Shown here: positions 30,871 to 39,017 of the stretch, one piece after another
Numbering within the stretch: position 1 is the stretch's first letter
How the letters are laid out: every line of letters begins with the position of its first letter
Assembly: GCF_000372825.1 (NCBI RefSeq)
Contig: NZ_KB910516.1
Location: forward strand, 1,148,011 to 1,212,010
Direction: 5' to 3'
Source: Methylobacterium sp. 77
Lineage (GTDB): Bacteria; Pseudomonadota; Alphaproteobacteria; Rhizobiales; Beijerinckiaceae
Length of the DNA: 64,000 nucleotides
Made by a program: the position numbers and the translations under genes
The notes under the pieces: model-generated
What the model was told of the DNA's origin: nothing
The model's database searches: none
What the model saw: the letters and a program-made list of their open reading frames with translations, nothing else

Positions 30871-32909
30871 GCGGCGCGTCCGCCGGAACCCGCCCCTCCG
30901 CGATCGACCGTGCGCTCGCGCTCGCGGAGCGCGTCGTCCCGGCCCCCGCCGCCTGGGCCTTCGCCCTGCGGATCTGGCTCGCCATGGTTCTGGCGCTCTA
31001 CGCCGCCTTCTGGCTTCAGCTGTCCGGCGCATCGTCGGCGGCCGTCTGCGTGGCGATCCTGGCCCAGCCCAAGCGCGGGCAGGCCCTGTCCAAGGCCCTG
31101 TACCGTTTCCTCGGCACCCTCGCGGGCGCGGCGGTCTCGATCCTGCTGATCGCCCTGTTCGGGCAGGACAGGGTGCTCCTCCTCGTCTCGGTGGCGACTT
31201 GGCTCGGCCTCTGCGTCTTCGTCGCCCATTTCCTGCAGGATACGCGGGCCTATGGCGCGATGCTCGCGGGCTACACCGTCGCGATCGTCGCCGTCGCCCA
31301 TATCGATGCGCCGCAGGAGGTGTTCGACGCCGCCATCGACCGGGTCGCCGCGATCACCATCGGCATCGTCGCCATCACCTTCATCAACGATGCGCTCGCC
31401 TCGCCGAGCACCTGGCGCACCTTGCGCAAGCCGCTCTCGGAGGCGCTGGCGGCAACCCGTGCCTTCGCCCGCGAGACCCTGTCGCAGGGCGATCCGGGAT
31501 CGGAGCGGGCGGCGGCCCTGATCCGGCGGATCGCGGCGATGCGCGCCGATGCCAGCGCCATCGGCGGCGAGCTCGACGACGGGGCGCGCCGGGCGGCCGG
31601 CGCGCGCAGCACCATCGCCGCGCTCTACGCCATGGCGGCCGCGGGCCGGGCCTTCACCGCCGCGAGCCGGATGCCGGACCACCCAAGCGAGGCCGTCGCC
31701 GAGGCCCGACGGATCTGCCTCGATCTCACCGAGAGCGAGGATTCCGGCATCGCCGGTGCCGACGAAGCGGCCCGGCGCCTCGGCGCGCTGGTCGACGCGG
31801 CGATCCAGCGCGGGACGACCGACCCGGCGGAGGTCCTGGCGCTCCAGCGCGGCCTCGATTTCGCGCGCGCGGCGGTCTTCGCCGAGGATGGGTTGAACGC
31901 CCTGTCCACGGGCTGCCGGCCGAGGCGCGACGTCGCCCTGCCGACGCATCGCGATGTGCCGGTGGCCCTTCGGGGAGCGGCCCGCGTGGGAATCGCCTTC
32001 GCCGCCACCGCCCTCTTCCTCATCGCCACCGGCTGGCCGGCGACCTCCTTCGCCCTGGTTCAGGTGGCGGCGACCTGCTCGCTCTCGGCCATCGCGCCGG
32101 ATTCGAAGGCCTTCGCCCGCGGCGTCCTCATCGGCATGCCCCTCGCCGCCCTGTGCGCGGGATTCGTGCTCTTCGGCGTCCTGGCGGGCGAGCAGGGCTT
32201 CCCGCTGCTGGCCATCGCCATCGCCCCGGTGATCTTCGTCGCCTGTTTCCTCAGCCTGAATCCGCCGACCTTCGGAATCGGCTTCATCCTGCTCGTCTTC
32301 TTCATGGTGCTGCTATCGCCGTCGAACCCGCAGACCTACGACGCGCAGACCTTCCTCGCGAACGCGTTCCTGGTCACCATGGCGGCCGGCTTCCTGTTCG
32401 TCGCGGTGCGGATCGTGCTACCGATCTCGAGCGCGCAGCGCCGCGCCTTCGCCCTCGATTCGGCGCGGGACTCGGTGCTGGACGCGCTGGCCGGCGATGG
32501 CGGCGACGCCACCACCCGCACCAGCCTCAACAGCGACCGGCTGCTGCAATTCTCGCAATGGAGTTCGGGCAGCGGCGCGGTCCGCGCGGCGAGCCTGGAC
32601 CGCGCCTTCGATCTGTCGCGCCTCGAATCCGCGGCGGCCCGCGCCCATGCCCAGCTGTGCCGCCTCCCCGACGAGCCCGCTCTGCGCGCCGATGCGAGAC
32701 GGGCACGGGACGGGCTGGAGGCCGCGGATGCCGCCGCGATCGCCGATTCCGCCCGCGCGCTGCTCCGGCACGGCGGCAACGAAAACGCGGAGACGCGCCT
32801 CGCCATCGCCCGTCTCGTCAGCGACCTCGTGACGGCGAGCACCGTCATGGAAAGCCAGAGCCGCTTGCTGCGTCGCCTCGGCATCCTGCGACCGGCACGG
32901 TCCTCATGA
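30867..32909 (+). CDS. FUSC-family efflux membrane component
   Basis: A 680-aa inner-membrane protein of the aromatic acid exporter (AaeB/FUSC) family. Two bundles of five to six spans (about residues 30-180 and 370-520, e.g. AVCVAILAQPKRGQALSKAL, and GAARVGIAFAATALFLIATG) flank and are followed by cytoplasmic helical regions. With the DUF1656 and HlyD proteins that follow it would export weak organic acids, aromatics or drugs across the inner membrane. GTG start within the overlap with the preceding gene. No outer-membrane channel gene is next to it, so it would have to share a TolC-like protein. Confidence 0.9.
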   Translation: MSGASAGTRPSAIDRALALAERVVPAPAAWAFALRIWLAMVLALYAAFWLQLSGASSAAVCVAILAQPKRGQALSKALYRFLGTLAGAAVSILLIALFGQDRVLLLVSVATWLGLCVFVAHFLQDTRAYGAMLAGYTVAIVAVAHIDAPQEVFDAAIDRVAAITIGIVAITFINDALASPSTWRTLRKPLSEALAATRAFARETLSQGDPGSERAAALIRRIAAMRADASAIGGELDDGARRAAGARSTIAALYAMAAAGRAFTAASRMPDHPSEAVAEARRICLDLTESEDSGIAGADEAARRLGALVDAAIQRGTTDPAEVLALQRGLDFARAAVFAEDGLNALSTGCRPRRDVALPTHRDVPVALRGAARVGIAFAATALFLIATGWPATSFALVQVAATCSLSAIAPDSKAFARGVLIGMPLAALCAGFVLFGVLAGEQGFPLLAIAIAPVIFVACFLSLNPPTFGIGFILLVFFMVLLSPSNPQTYDAQTFLANAFLVTMAAGFLFVAVRIVLPISSAQRRAFALDSARDSVLDALAGDGGDATTRTSLNSDRLLQFSQWSSGSGAVRAASLDRAFDLSRLESAAARAHAQLCRLPDEPALRADARRARDGLEAADAAAIADSARALLRHGGNENAETRLAIARLVSDLVTASTVMESQSRLLRRLGILRPARSS

Positions 32910-32966
32910 TGTTTCGGCACAACGCGCGTCTCGCACCCATCGCGTCCCGCCCGAGGTCGGCATCCC

Positions 32967-33161
32967 ATGCGTCATGACATCGATATCGGCGGCGTCCTGA
33001 TCTCGCCCTTCGTCGCCTACGTGGCGGCGGCTTTGGCGATCATGCTGGTACTGCGCCTCGGTTTCAGCCGCATCCGCTTCAGCCGCTACGTCGCCAACCC
33101 GCCGCTCGCCGAGGCGGGGATCTTCGTCTGCATCCTCGCGCTTCTCATCGTCTTCCTCTGA
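32967..33161 (+). CDS. DUF1656 small membrane protein (AaeX-like)
   Basis: A 64-aa protein with two spans (SPFVAYVAAALAIMLVLRLG and AEAGIFVCILALLIVFL) joined by the basic loop FSRIRFSRYVANPPL. The family is nearly always found between FUSC and HlyD genes and is regarded as an accessory subunit of the exporter. It lies 57 bp after the FUSC gene and 50 bp before the HlyD gene. Confidence 0.92.
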   Translation: MRHDIDIGGVLISPFVAYVAAALAIMLVLRLGFSRIRFSRYVANPPLAEAGIFVCILALLIVFL

Positions 33162-33211
33162 GGGGAGTTTTCCAGTGACCGGGTTCTTCGCCGACAAGAG
33201 TTTCCGCTGAT

Positions 33212-34261
33212 ATGGCCGACGACGACCTCTCGGATGCGTCCCCATCCCAGGATACCTCCCGGTCCCAGGCACGCTCGCCCTCCCTCGCCAGGCGCCGGCT
33301 GTGGCGCGTGCTGCGGCTGCTGGCGACCGTAGTGATCCTGGCCTGCGCCGGAGTGGCGGCCGCCCTGGTCTGGCAATTCTACGTCACGGCGCCGTGGACG
33401 CGCGACGGACGGGTCCGCGTGCAGGTGGCGAGCGTGGCGCCCCAGGTCTCGGGCCAGATCGTCGAGCTGCGCGTCACCGACAACCAGAACGTCGCCAAGG
33501 GCGACGTGCTCTACGTGATCGACCCGGTCGATTTCGACATCGCCATCGCCACCGCCCAGGCGGAACTGGAGAACCGCGAGGCCGACCTCCAGGTGAAGCG
33601 GACCCAGGCGGCACGGCGCGAGGCGCTGACCACCCTCTCGACCTCGGTGGAGGAGAAGCAGCAATATGCGGGCACCGCCAAGATCGCGGAGGCCGCCCTC
33701 GCCTCGGCGAAGGCGCAGCTGAACCAGGCCCAGGTCAACCGCCGGCGCACCGAGGTGCGCTCGCCGGTGAACGGGCGCGTCACCAACCTGCTGCTGCGCG
33801 CCGGCGATTACGCCACCGCCGGCACCGTGAACGTCGCGGTGATCGACACCGATTCGTTCTGGATCGACGGCTATTTCGAGGAGACGAAGATGGCCCATAT
33901 CCATGTCGGCGACACGGCGAAGACGGAGCTTCTCGGCTACGCGCCCCTGATCGACGGCACGGTGGAGAGCATCACGCTGGGCATCAGCAACGCCAACGCC
34001 TCGCCGAGCACGCAGGGGCTGCCCAATGTCGACCCGGTCTATACCTGGGTGCGCCTCGCCCAGCGCATCCCCGTGCGCATCCGCATCGACCGGGTTCCCA
34101 AGGGCGTCACGCTGGTGGCCGGCATGAACGCCACCGTCTCGGTCGGCGAGCCCGGCGCCCATGGCGGCACGCTCTGGCGGAGCTTGCGCGACCGCTTCGC
34201 CGGGACCGACGGACCCGCTTCCACCGAGCCGCGCCGCCAGGGCACCTTCCCCGCTCCCTGA
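33212..34261 (+). CDS. HlyD-family periplasmic adaptor
   Basis: A 349-aa membrane-fusion protein. A cytoplasmic Ser/Arg-rich N-terminus is followed by one span (VLRLLATVVILACAGVAAAL), a biotinyl-lipoyl-like part (VAPQVSGQIVELRVTDNQNV and KGDVLYVIDP), a hairpin of coiled coil (AQAELENREADLQVKRTQA), the second lipoyl half (RRTEVRSPVNGRVTNLLLRA) and a beta-barrel (DTDSFWIDGYFEETKMAHI). It would bridge the FUSC pump to an outer-membrane channel. The C-terminal 25 residues are disordered. Confidence 0.93.
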   Translation: MADDDLSDASPSQDTSRSQARSPSLARRRLWRVLRLLATVVILACAGVAAALVWQFYVTAPWTRDGRVRVQVASVAPQVSGQIVELRVTDNQNVAKGDVLYVIDPVDFDIAIATAQAELENREADLQVKRTQAARREALTTLSTSVEEKQQYAGTAKIAEAALASAKAQLNQAQVNRRRTEVRSPVNGRVTNLLLRAGDYATAGTVNVAVIDTDSFWIDGYFEETKMAHIHVGDTAKTELLGYAPLIDGTVESITLGISNANASPSTQGLPNVDPVYTWVRLAQRIPVRIRIDRVPKGVTLVAGMNATVSVGEPGAHGGTLWRSLRDRFAGTDGPASTEPRRQGTFPAP

Positions 34262-34272
34262 CCTCCGCCCTC

Positions 34273-34560
34273 TGATCTCCGCCCGGCCGATCCAGGCGCG
34301 CGCCCCGGCGAGCACCTCGCCGGACAAGTCGGGATCGTCGCTCATCCGCGCCGGCACCATGGCGCCGACCAGGGTGGCCCAGCCGCCGATGGCGGCCCGC
34401 CGGTTCGTCGGCGCATCGACGCAGCCCCTCCGTCATCGTGGCCCTCGCCTGCGGCGGCTGCCGGATCCTGTGGCACCGAGCGCGGCGATGGAACAGCCGT
34501 CCGGCCGAGTCGAGAATCCTGCGGCGATTCATCCGCCACCTGTTCGCGACCGACCTTCAT
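34273..34560 (-). pseudogene. Decayed TetR-family regulator
   Basis: Remains of a TetR regulator divergent from the SDR gene. From ATG 34560 the frame reads MKVGREQVAD, the usual start of this TetR group; a 1-bp insertion near 34530 shifts the frame, after which NRRRILDSAGRLFHRR continues the HTH. The rest of the HTH and most of the ligand domain are missing. In a third frame the C-terminus is recognisable (RRAAIGGWATLVGAMVPARM then SDDPDLSGEVLAGARAWIGR). Only about 290 bp remain of an expected 570-600, and HlyD's stop lies just beyond. The product cannot be made as a working repressor. Boundaries are approximate. Confidence 0.75.
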
Positions 34561-34600
34561 GTGCGGCACCTCACGCGCAGCCGGCTCGACCGGCTTGACG

Positions 34601-34626
34601 ATAAACATGATCATCGTCATGTTTAT
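34601..34626. promoter_or_regulatory. Palindromic operator, site 1
   Basis: A perfect 10-bp inverted repeat, ATAAACATGA and TCATGTTTAT, around a 6-bp centre (TCATCG), lying 42-67 bp upstream of the SDR start and just upstream of the decayed TetR start. A TTGACG hexamer (34595-34600) abuts it, so it may overlap the promoter. Size and symmetry suit a TetR dimer site. Confidence 0.7.
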
Positions 34627-34630
34627 TTTG

Positions 34631-34650
34631 CATGATGATGATCATGTTTA
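34631..34650. promoter_or_regulatory. Operator-like site 2, inverted near-copy
   Basis: CATGATGATGATCATGTTTA. Its reverse complement matches 34602-34621 of site 1 at 19 of 20 positions. It lies 18-37 bp upstream of the SDR ATG. Two closely spaced sites fit autoregulated TetR/target pairs. Confidence 0.6.
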
Positions 34651-34667
34651 GAGACAGGCAATTCCCG

Positions 34668-35456
34668 ATGTCCAGCAAGCCCACCGTCCTCGTCACCGGC
34701 GCCTCCTCGGGCATCGGTACCGTCTATGCCGAGCGCTTCGCCAGCCGCGGCCACGATCTCGTCCTGGTCGCGCGCGACGCGACCCGCCTGGACAGGATCG
34801 CCGAGCGTCTTCGCCGCGAGACCGGGGTCGCCGTGGACGTCGTCCAGGCCGACCTGACGAACTCGGCCGACCTCGCCAGCGTCGAGACCCGCCTGCGCGA
34901 GGATGGCCGGATCGGCATCCTGATCAACAATGCCGGGGCCGCCCTCCTCGGAAGCTTCGTCGACCAGACGCCTCAGCGGATGGCCGACCTCATCGGCCTC
35001 AACGTCACGGCCCTGACCCGGCTCGCGGGCGCGGTGGCGCCGCGCCTGGCCGCCTCCGGTGAAGGCGCCATCGTCAATATCGCCTCGGTGGTCGGACTCG
35101 CGCCGGAATTCGGCATGACGGTCTACGGAGCGACCAAGGCCTTCGTCCTGTATCTGAGCCAGGGCCTCCATCTCGAACTCGCGCCCAGGGGCGTCTACGT
35201 CCAGGCGGTGCTGCCGGCGGCGACCCGCACCGAGATCTGGCAGCGCTCCGGTGCCGACGTGAACACGATGTCCGGCGTCATGGAGACGGGAGAGCTGGTC
35301 GACGCCGCCCTCCTCGGCTTCGACCGGCGCGAGAGCGTGACCATTCCCCCGCTTCCCGAGGCCGGGCAGTGGGACGGCTACGAAGCGGCGAGAACGGCGA
35401 TGCTGCCCAATTTCGCCCAGGACCACGCGGCGGAGCGCTATCGCCCGGCCGCCTGA
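34668..35456 (+). CDS. SDR-family oxidoreductase, former TetR target
   Basis: A 262-aa short-chain dehydrogenase of the DltE/YqjQ-like group. Features: LVTGASSGIGTVYAERFASR, a basic residue pair after strand 2 (VARDATRL, suggesting NADP), NNAGAALLGSF, IVNIASVVGLAPEF and the Tyr/Lys pair in YGATKAF. The start is ATG 34668 (MSSKPTV); ATGs further upstream lie within operator site 2. Because the adjacent repressor gene is broken while its operators remain, this gene may now be expressed constitutively. Substrate unknown. Confidence 0.92.
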   Translation: MSSKPTVLVTGASSGIGTVYAERFASRGHDLVLVARDATRLDRIAERLRRETGVAVDVVQADLTNSADLASVETRLREDGRIGILINNAGAALLGSFVDQTPQRMADLIGLNVTALTRLAGAVAPRLAASGEGAIVNIASVVGLAPEFGMTVYGATKAFVLYLSQGLHLELAPRGVYVQAVLPAATRTEIWQRSGADVNTMSGVMETGELVDAALLGFDRRESVTIPPLPEAGQWDGYEAARTAMLPNFAQDHAAERYRPAA

Positions 35457-35739
35457 CCCTGACGGGCGAAGGCGGCGGCGGCACGTCCCGATGCGTCGCA
35501 TCCCCCGGTCGGGTACGTCCCGCCGGGGGATGAGGTGAAAAATTTCCCCGTCATGGTGAAAAGCTGAGCACCGTCGGAGAAGAACCTTCAGCCGCACTTA
35601 ATAGACTAGGGGTGATCTTGCGGACATCTTCTCGCCCGGATCACATCACCTGCCGACATCCATCGACGATCGTCCGAACGACGCGACCGCGACGCCGGTC
35701 GGCGGCGCCGCCGACGCGCTCGCCGGCATCGCGACCCTG

Positions 35740-36216
35740 ATGCGTCATGCCTCCCGGGCCAATGCCCAGGCCGGCAGCTTCACCCGCGAGATCCGTCGCC
35801 AGAGCACCGGCGTCGACCGTTCGCTGGCGGCGACGCTCGGCAGCGTCGGCCGCGACACCGCGGCGGGGACGGCCGAGCGCCTGCGTGGGGAACTCGTGGA
35901 TGCGGTCGGCGAGGCCATGCGCGAGATCACCACCGAGATCGCCCGGATCGGCACGCGCATCGACACGAAGGCCGCCGAGGCGCGCCGGATCGTCGCCGCC
36001 ATCGACGGGATCGGCGCGACGATCTGGATGCTGTCGTTGAACGCCACGATCGAGGCGGCCAGGGCCGGCGAGCACGGGCGCGGCTTCGCCGTCGTCGCCG
36101 CGTCGCCTGAAACCGGCCTTCGAGTCGGCCTTTCGGCCGCCAACCGCCTGAACGGTCGGAGGTTTTTGCGAGCCGTTAAAATGGGAATGAATACAGTTCC
36201 CGGAAAGACGAGATAG
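35740..36216 (+). pseudogene. Truncated chemoreceptor signalling domain
   Basis: A 158-codon frame that begins (ATG 35740, with the frame open upstream to a stop near 35608) in the descending part of a chemoreceptor cytoplasmic domain and reaches the hairpin tip, [20 protein letters not shown] then AVVAA. At that point, about 36102, the family sequence stops abruptly; the expected EVRALA and the whole return helix are absent, replaced by an unrelated tail. There is no membrane span or HAMP domain. It cannot form the normal four-helix hairpin, so I call it a remnant. The tail contains short GGCC-rich inverted repeats that might mark a repeat-element junction. Confidence 0.65.
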
Positions 36217-36220
36217 GGAC

Positions 36221-36321
36221 TTGACGCGGGATCGATCCCGTCCCACCTTGATCATGTGCTCGATGCAAAGCACATCTCAAGCAACGAGGAGGCGTCGATC
36301 GTTTTTCGATCGCGACCAACT
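36221..36321 (+). promoter_or_regulatory. Possible promoter with palindrome and structured leader
   Basis: TTGACG (36221-36226) is followed at once by the 14-bp perfect palindrome CGGGATCGATCCCG (36227-36240), where an operator between -35 and -10 would sit; the -10 is poor. Downstream are two hairpins: ATGTGCT/AGCACAT (36254-36260 with 36269-36275, 8-nt loop) and CGATCG/CGATCG around TTTTT (36296-36312). No large gene follows on this strand. Confidence 0.35.
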
Positions 36322-36339
36322 TAGCCGCAGGAGACGGGA

Positions 36340-36384
36340 ATGACTCCACCCCAGCAGCACGCTGTGACGATCATCCGGCACTAA
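36340..36384 (+). CDS. Possible 14-aa peptide
   Basis: ATG 36340 with a well-placed GGAGACGGGA ribosome site encodes MTPPQQHAVTIIRH and stops at TAA. It stands between the structured leader and a strong terminator. It could be a leader peptide or a chance frame; nothing but the ribosome site and position supports it. Confidence 0.3.
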   Translation: MTPPQQHAVTIIRH

Positions 36385-36504
36385 TTCGGACCGGACGCTG
36401 AGCAGCATACACACGAATCACGGGACGGAGGCGGTCTCCGGGGCGCAGAAGCGGCCGATACGGCACGACTTCGAATGCGCAAAATGCCCCACCTCGACCG
36501 CTTC

Positions 36505-36531
36505 CGCCGCCGGATCGTCCGGCGGCGTTTT
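36505..36531 (+). terminator. Strong rho-independent terminator
   Basis: A perfect 10-bp stem (CGCCGCCGGA at 36505-36514 with 36518-36527), TCG loop, and TTTT at 36528-36531. It acts on the plus strand, where the only transcript it could end starts in the 36.2 kb region or in the truncated chemoreceptor. Confidence 0.8.
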
Positions 36532-36580
36532 GATATCGTCTTGCCTTCAGGCGTAAGCCGCCTCCCCGATGGGTGGTTTG

Positions 36581-37102
36581 TTACGCCCGGTCTCGATCAC
36601 GGAGCCACCAGAGAGACGCGCGCGCTTCGCTTTCAGCCGCAGTCGCGGTTTCGAAAAGCCCTGATCGCCCGCATTCGGGGCCGGACCACCAAGAGCATGT
36701 TCCGTTCACATCGGTGTACTCACACCACGTGGCATATTCGTAGTGGAACACACGTTCCTCACGACAGAAGATCCACACGCAATATCGTCCATCACGGCTC
36801 AGGATCTGATCGACAAATCCAGCGGAATTCCTCCGATAAGCTTCACGTAGTCCGAGGAGAGCGCGTGCCGTTCCTTGCGCCGCCGTTATGGACGCATCGA
36901 GGCACATCTCGTCCCGCACGATTCGGGTGAGATGATCCGTAATGATCCGCCCATCGGCGTGGGTATCCAGCACGAGCGCCACGATGCCGGGCACATAGTC
37001 GTCGTATTCGTCCTCCGGCGCGCCGAGGGCGGCGACGCCGATCGGGTCCCAGATCGTCCACAACACGCGCCGCGTATGGGCGGTCAGGTCATCATGGGGC
37101 AT
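36581..37102 (-). CDS. Hypothetical protein with DUF1871-like N-terminus
   Basis: A 173-aa soluble protein. The first 60 residues (VLWTIWDPIGVAALGAPEDE, then YDDYVPGIVALV) follow the pattern of small DUF1871-like proteins, where WDPIGV and DEYDxYVPGI are conserved. The second half is rich in Trp, Tyr and Cys (RYCVWIFCREERVFHYEY, SWWSGPECGRSG, ASLWWLRDR) and resembles no domain I know. DUF1871-like proteins often stand near toxin genes as possible immunity proteins, but no toxin is adjacent here. The gene begins 64 bp after gatB, in the same direction. Function unknown. Confidence 0.75.
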   Translation of the reverse strand: MPHDDLTAHTRRVLWTIWDPIGVAALGAPEDEYDDYVPGIVALVLDTHADGRIITDHLTRIVRDEMCLDASITAAQGTARALLGLREAYRRNSAGFVDQILSRDGRYCVWIFCREERVFHYEYATWCEYTDVNGTCSWWSGPECGRSGLFETATAAESEARASLWWLRDRDRA

Positions 37103-37166
37103 CGTCCGAATGCTCCCCTTCGCTGACGGCCGACCAATCGGGCCATGACGCCTGGAAACTCCGGCG

Positions 37167-38639
37167 CTACTCGATCCCGAGCTTCGTCTTCAGCAGCGCG
37201 TTCACCGCCGCCGGGTTGGCCTTGCCGCCGGTGGCCTTCATGGTCTGGCCGACGAACCAGCCGAGCAGGGTCGGCTTCTCCCTGGCCTGCTGAACCTTGT
37301 CGGGGTTCTTGGCGATGATCTCGTCCACCGCCGCCTCGATGGCGCCGGTATCGGTGACCTGCTTCATGCCGCGCGATTCGACGAGCGCGCGCGGGTCGCC
37401 GCCTTCCGACCAGACGATCTCGAACAGGTCCTTGGCGATCTTGCCGGAGATCACGCCCTCGCCGATGAGGTCGACGATGGCTCCGAGCTGATCGGCCGAG
37501 ACCGGGCTCGTCTCGATGCTGTGGCCTTCCTTGTTGAGGCGGCCGAACAGCTCGTTGATCACCCAATTGGCCGCGGCCTTGCCGTCGCGGCCCTTGGCCA
37601 CCGCCTCGAAATAATCTGCCGAGGAACGCTCGGCGATGAGCACGCCGGCATCGTAGGCGCTGAGGCCGTAGGCTTCGATGAAGCGCGCCTTCTTGGCGTC
37701 CGGCAGTTCCGGCAGCCCCTCGGCGAGGGCATCCACGTAAGCCTGGTCGAATTCAAGCGGCAGCAGGTCCGGGTCGGGGAAGTAGCGGTAATCGTGCGCC
37801 TCTTCCTTCGAGCGCATGGAGCGGGTCTCGCCCTTGCCGGGATCGAACAGGCGGGTCTCCTGCGAGATGGTGCCGCCATCCTCGATGATCGCGATCTGGC
37901 GCCGGGCCTCGACCTCGATCGACTGCCCGATGAAGCGGATCGAGTTGACGTTCTTGATCTCGCAGCGGGTGCCGAGGGGGGCGCCGGGCAGGCGCACCGA
38001 GACGTTGACGTCGGCGCGGAGAGACCCCTTCTCCATGTCGCCGTCGCAGGTGCCGAGGTAGCGCAGGATGGTGCGCAGCTTGGTCACGTAGGCGCGCGCC
38101 TCCTCGGACGAGCGCAGGTCCGGCCGCGAGACGATCTCCATCAGGGCGACGCCCGAGCGGTTGAGGTCGACGAAGCTCTGGGTCGGGTTCTGGTCGTGCA
38201 GCGACTTGCCGGCATCCTGCTCCAGATGCAGGCGCTCGATTCCCACCGTAATCGACTCGCCGTCGGCGAGATCCACCAGCACCTCGCCCTCGCCGACGAT
38301 CGGGTCCTTGAACTGGCTGATCTGGTAGCCCTGCGGCAGGTCCGGGTAGAAGTAGTTCTTCCGGTCGAAGACCGAGCGGTGGTTGATCCGCGCCTTCAGG
38401 CCGAGGCCGGTGCGCACGGCCTGGGCCACGCATTCCTCGTTGATGACGGGAAGCATGCCGGGCATCGCCGCGTCGACCAGGGAGACGTGGTCGTTGGGCT
38501 CACCGCCGAATTCGGTGGACGCGCCGGAAAACAGCTTCGACCGGCTCGTGACCTGGGCATGGATCTCCATGCCGATCACGACCTCCCAGTCGTGCAGGCC
38601 GCCCTTGATGAGCTTCTTGGGGTTCACGGCTGCGGTCAT
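37167..38639 (-). CDS. gatB: Asp/Glu-tRNA amidotransferase subunit B
   Basis: A 490-aa GatB, the kinase/transamidase subunit that activates Asp- or Glu-tRNA and adds ammonia from GatA to form Asn-tRNA or Gln-tRNA. Signatures: [13 protein letters not shown] at the N-terminus, [37 protein letters not shown], and [19 protein letters not shown], followed by the tail YqeY-like domain ([20 protein letters not shown]). Length is normal. Separated from gatA by a small membrane gene. Confidence 0.97.
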   Translation of the reverse strand: MTAAVNPKKLIKGGLHDWEVVIGMEIHAQVTSRSKLFSGASTEFGGEPNDHVSLVDAAMPGMLPVINEECVAQAVRTGLGLKARINHRSVFDRKNYFYPDLPQGYQISQFKDPIVGEGEVLVDLADGESITVGIERLHLEQDAGKSLHDQNPTQSFVDLNRSGVALMEIVSRPDLRSSEEARAYVTKLRTILRYLGTCDGDMEKGSLRADVNVSVRLPGAPLGTRCEIKNVNSIRFIGQSIEVEARRQIAIIEDGGTISQETRLFDPGKGETRSMRSKEEAHDYRYFPDPDLLPLEFDQAYVDALAEGLPELPDAKKARFIEAYGLSAYDAGVLIAERSSADYFEAVAKGRDGKAAANWVINELFGRLNKEGHSIETSPVSADQLGAIVDLIGEGVISGKIAKDLFEIVWSEGGDPRALVESRGMKQVTDTGAIEAAVDEIIAKNPDKVQQAREKPTLLGWFVGQTMKATGGKANPAAVNALLKTKLGIE

Positions 38640-38707
38640 GATGGCCCAGATTCAGTGCTGCGGGGCGCGGGTGAGCGCCAGAATGGTGGAAGTGCCGGCC
38701 GGCGCGG

Positions 38708-39007
38708 TCAAGCGCGCAGGCGATAGAGTCGGTGCGCCAGGAAGCCCAGGGCGCCCCAGAGGAAGGCGGCGATCCAGCGGACAGGGAAGAAGGTCGGTCC
38801 ATCGTGGCTCACCGGCGCCGGCCAGGGAATGCCGATCGCGGTGACGCACCACGACACCAGCACCGAGATGGCGAAGGCCATCAGCGCCACCAGGATGATC
38901 TTCACGAACTGGTCCGACTTCCAGCCCATGACCAGCGCGATGGCGATCAGGACCGGATCGAAGGCGGCCCAGATCCAGACGTCGAAGGGATAGACCGGGA
39001 CGGTCAT
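38708..39007 (-). CDS. Small membrane protein inserted in gat cluster
   Basis: A 99-aa protein with about three spans (WIWAAFDPVLIAIALVMGW, FVKIILVALMAFAISVLVSW, FFPVRWIAAFLWGALGFLAH). It starts 10 bp after the gatA stop and ends 68 bp before gatB, so it is probably cotranscribed. I recognise no family. It has no obvious link to tRNA amidation. Confidence 0.78.
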   Translation of the reverse strand: MTVPVYPFDVWIWAAFDPVLIAIALVMGWKSDQFVKIILVALMAFAISVLVSWCVTAIGIPWPAPVSHDGPTFFPVRWIAAFLWGALGFLAHRLYRLRA

Positions 39008-39017
39008 GACCGAGCCT

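Noticed and set aside
34342..34620. A 92-codon leftward frame as an independent gene
   Set aside because: Only its MKVGREQVAD portion is meaningful; it is the first piece of the frameshifted TetR gene.
35641..36273. A 210-codon leftward frame antisense to the truncated chemoreceptor
   Set aside because: The 3' two thirds mirror the chemoreceptor fragment; the N-terminal part has no recognisable features.
36475..36930. A 151-codon rightward frame after the terminator
   Set aside because: It runs through the terminator and antisense to the better-supported DUF1871-like gene.
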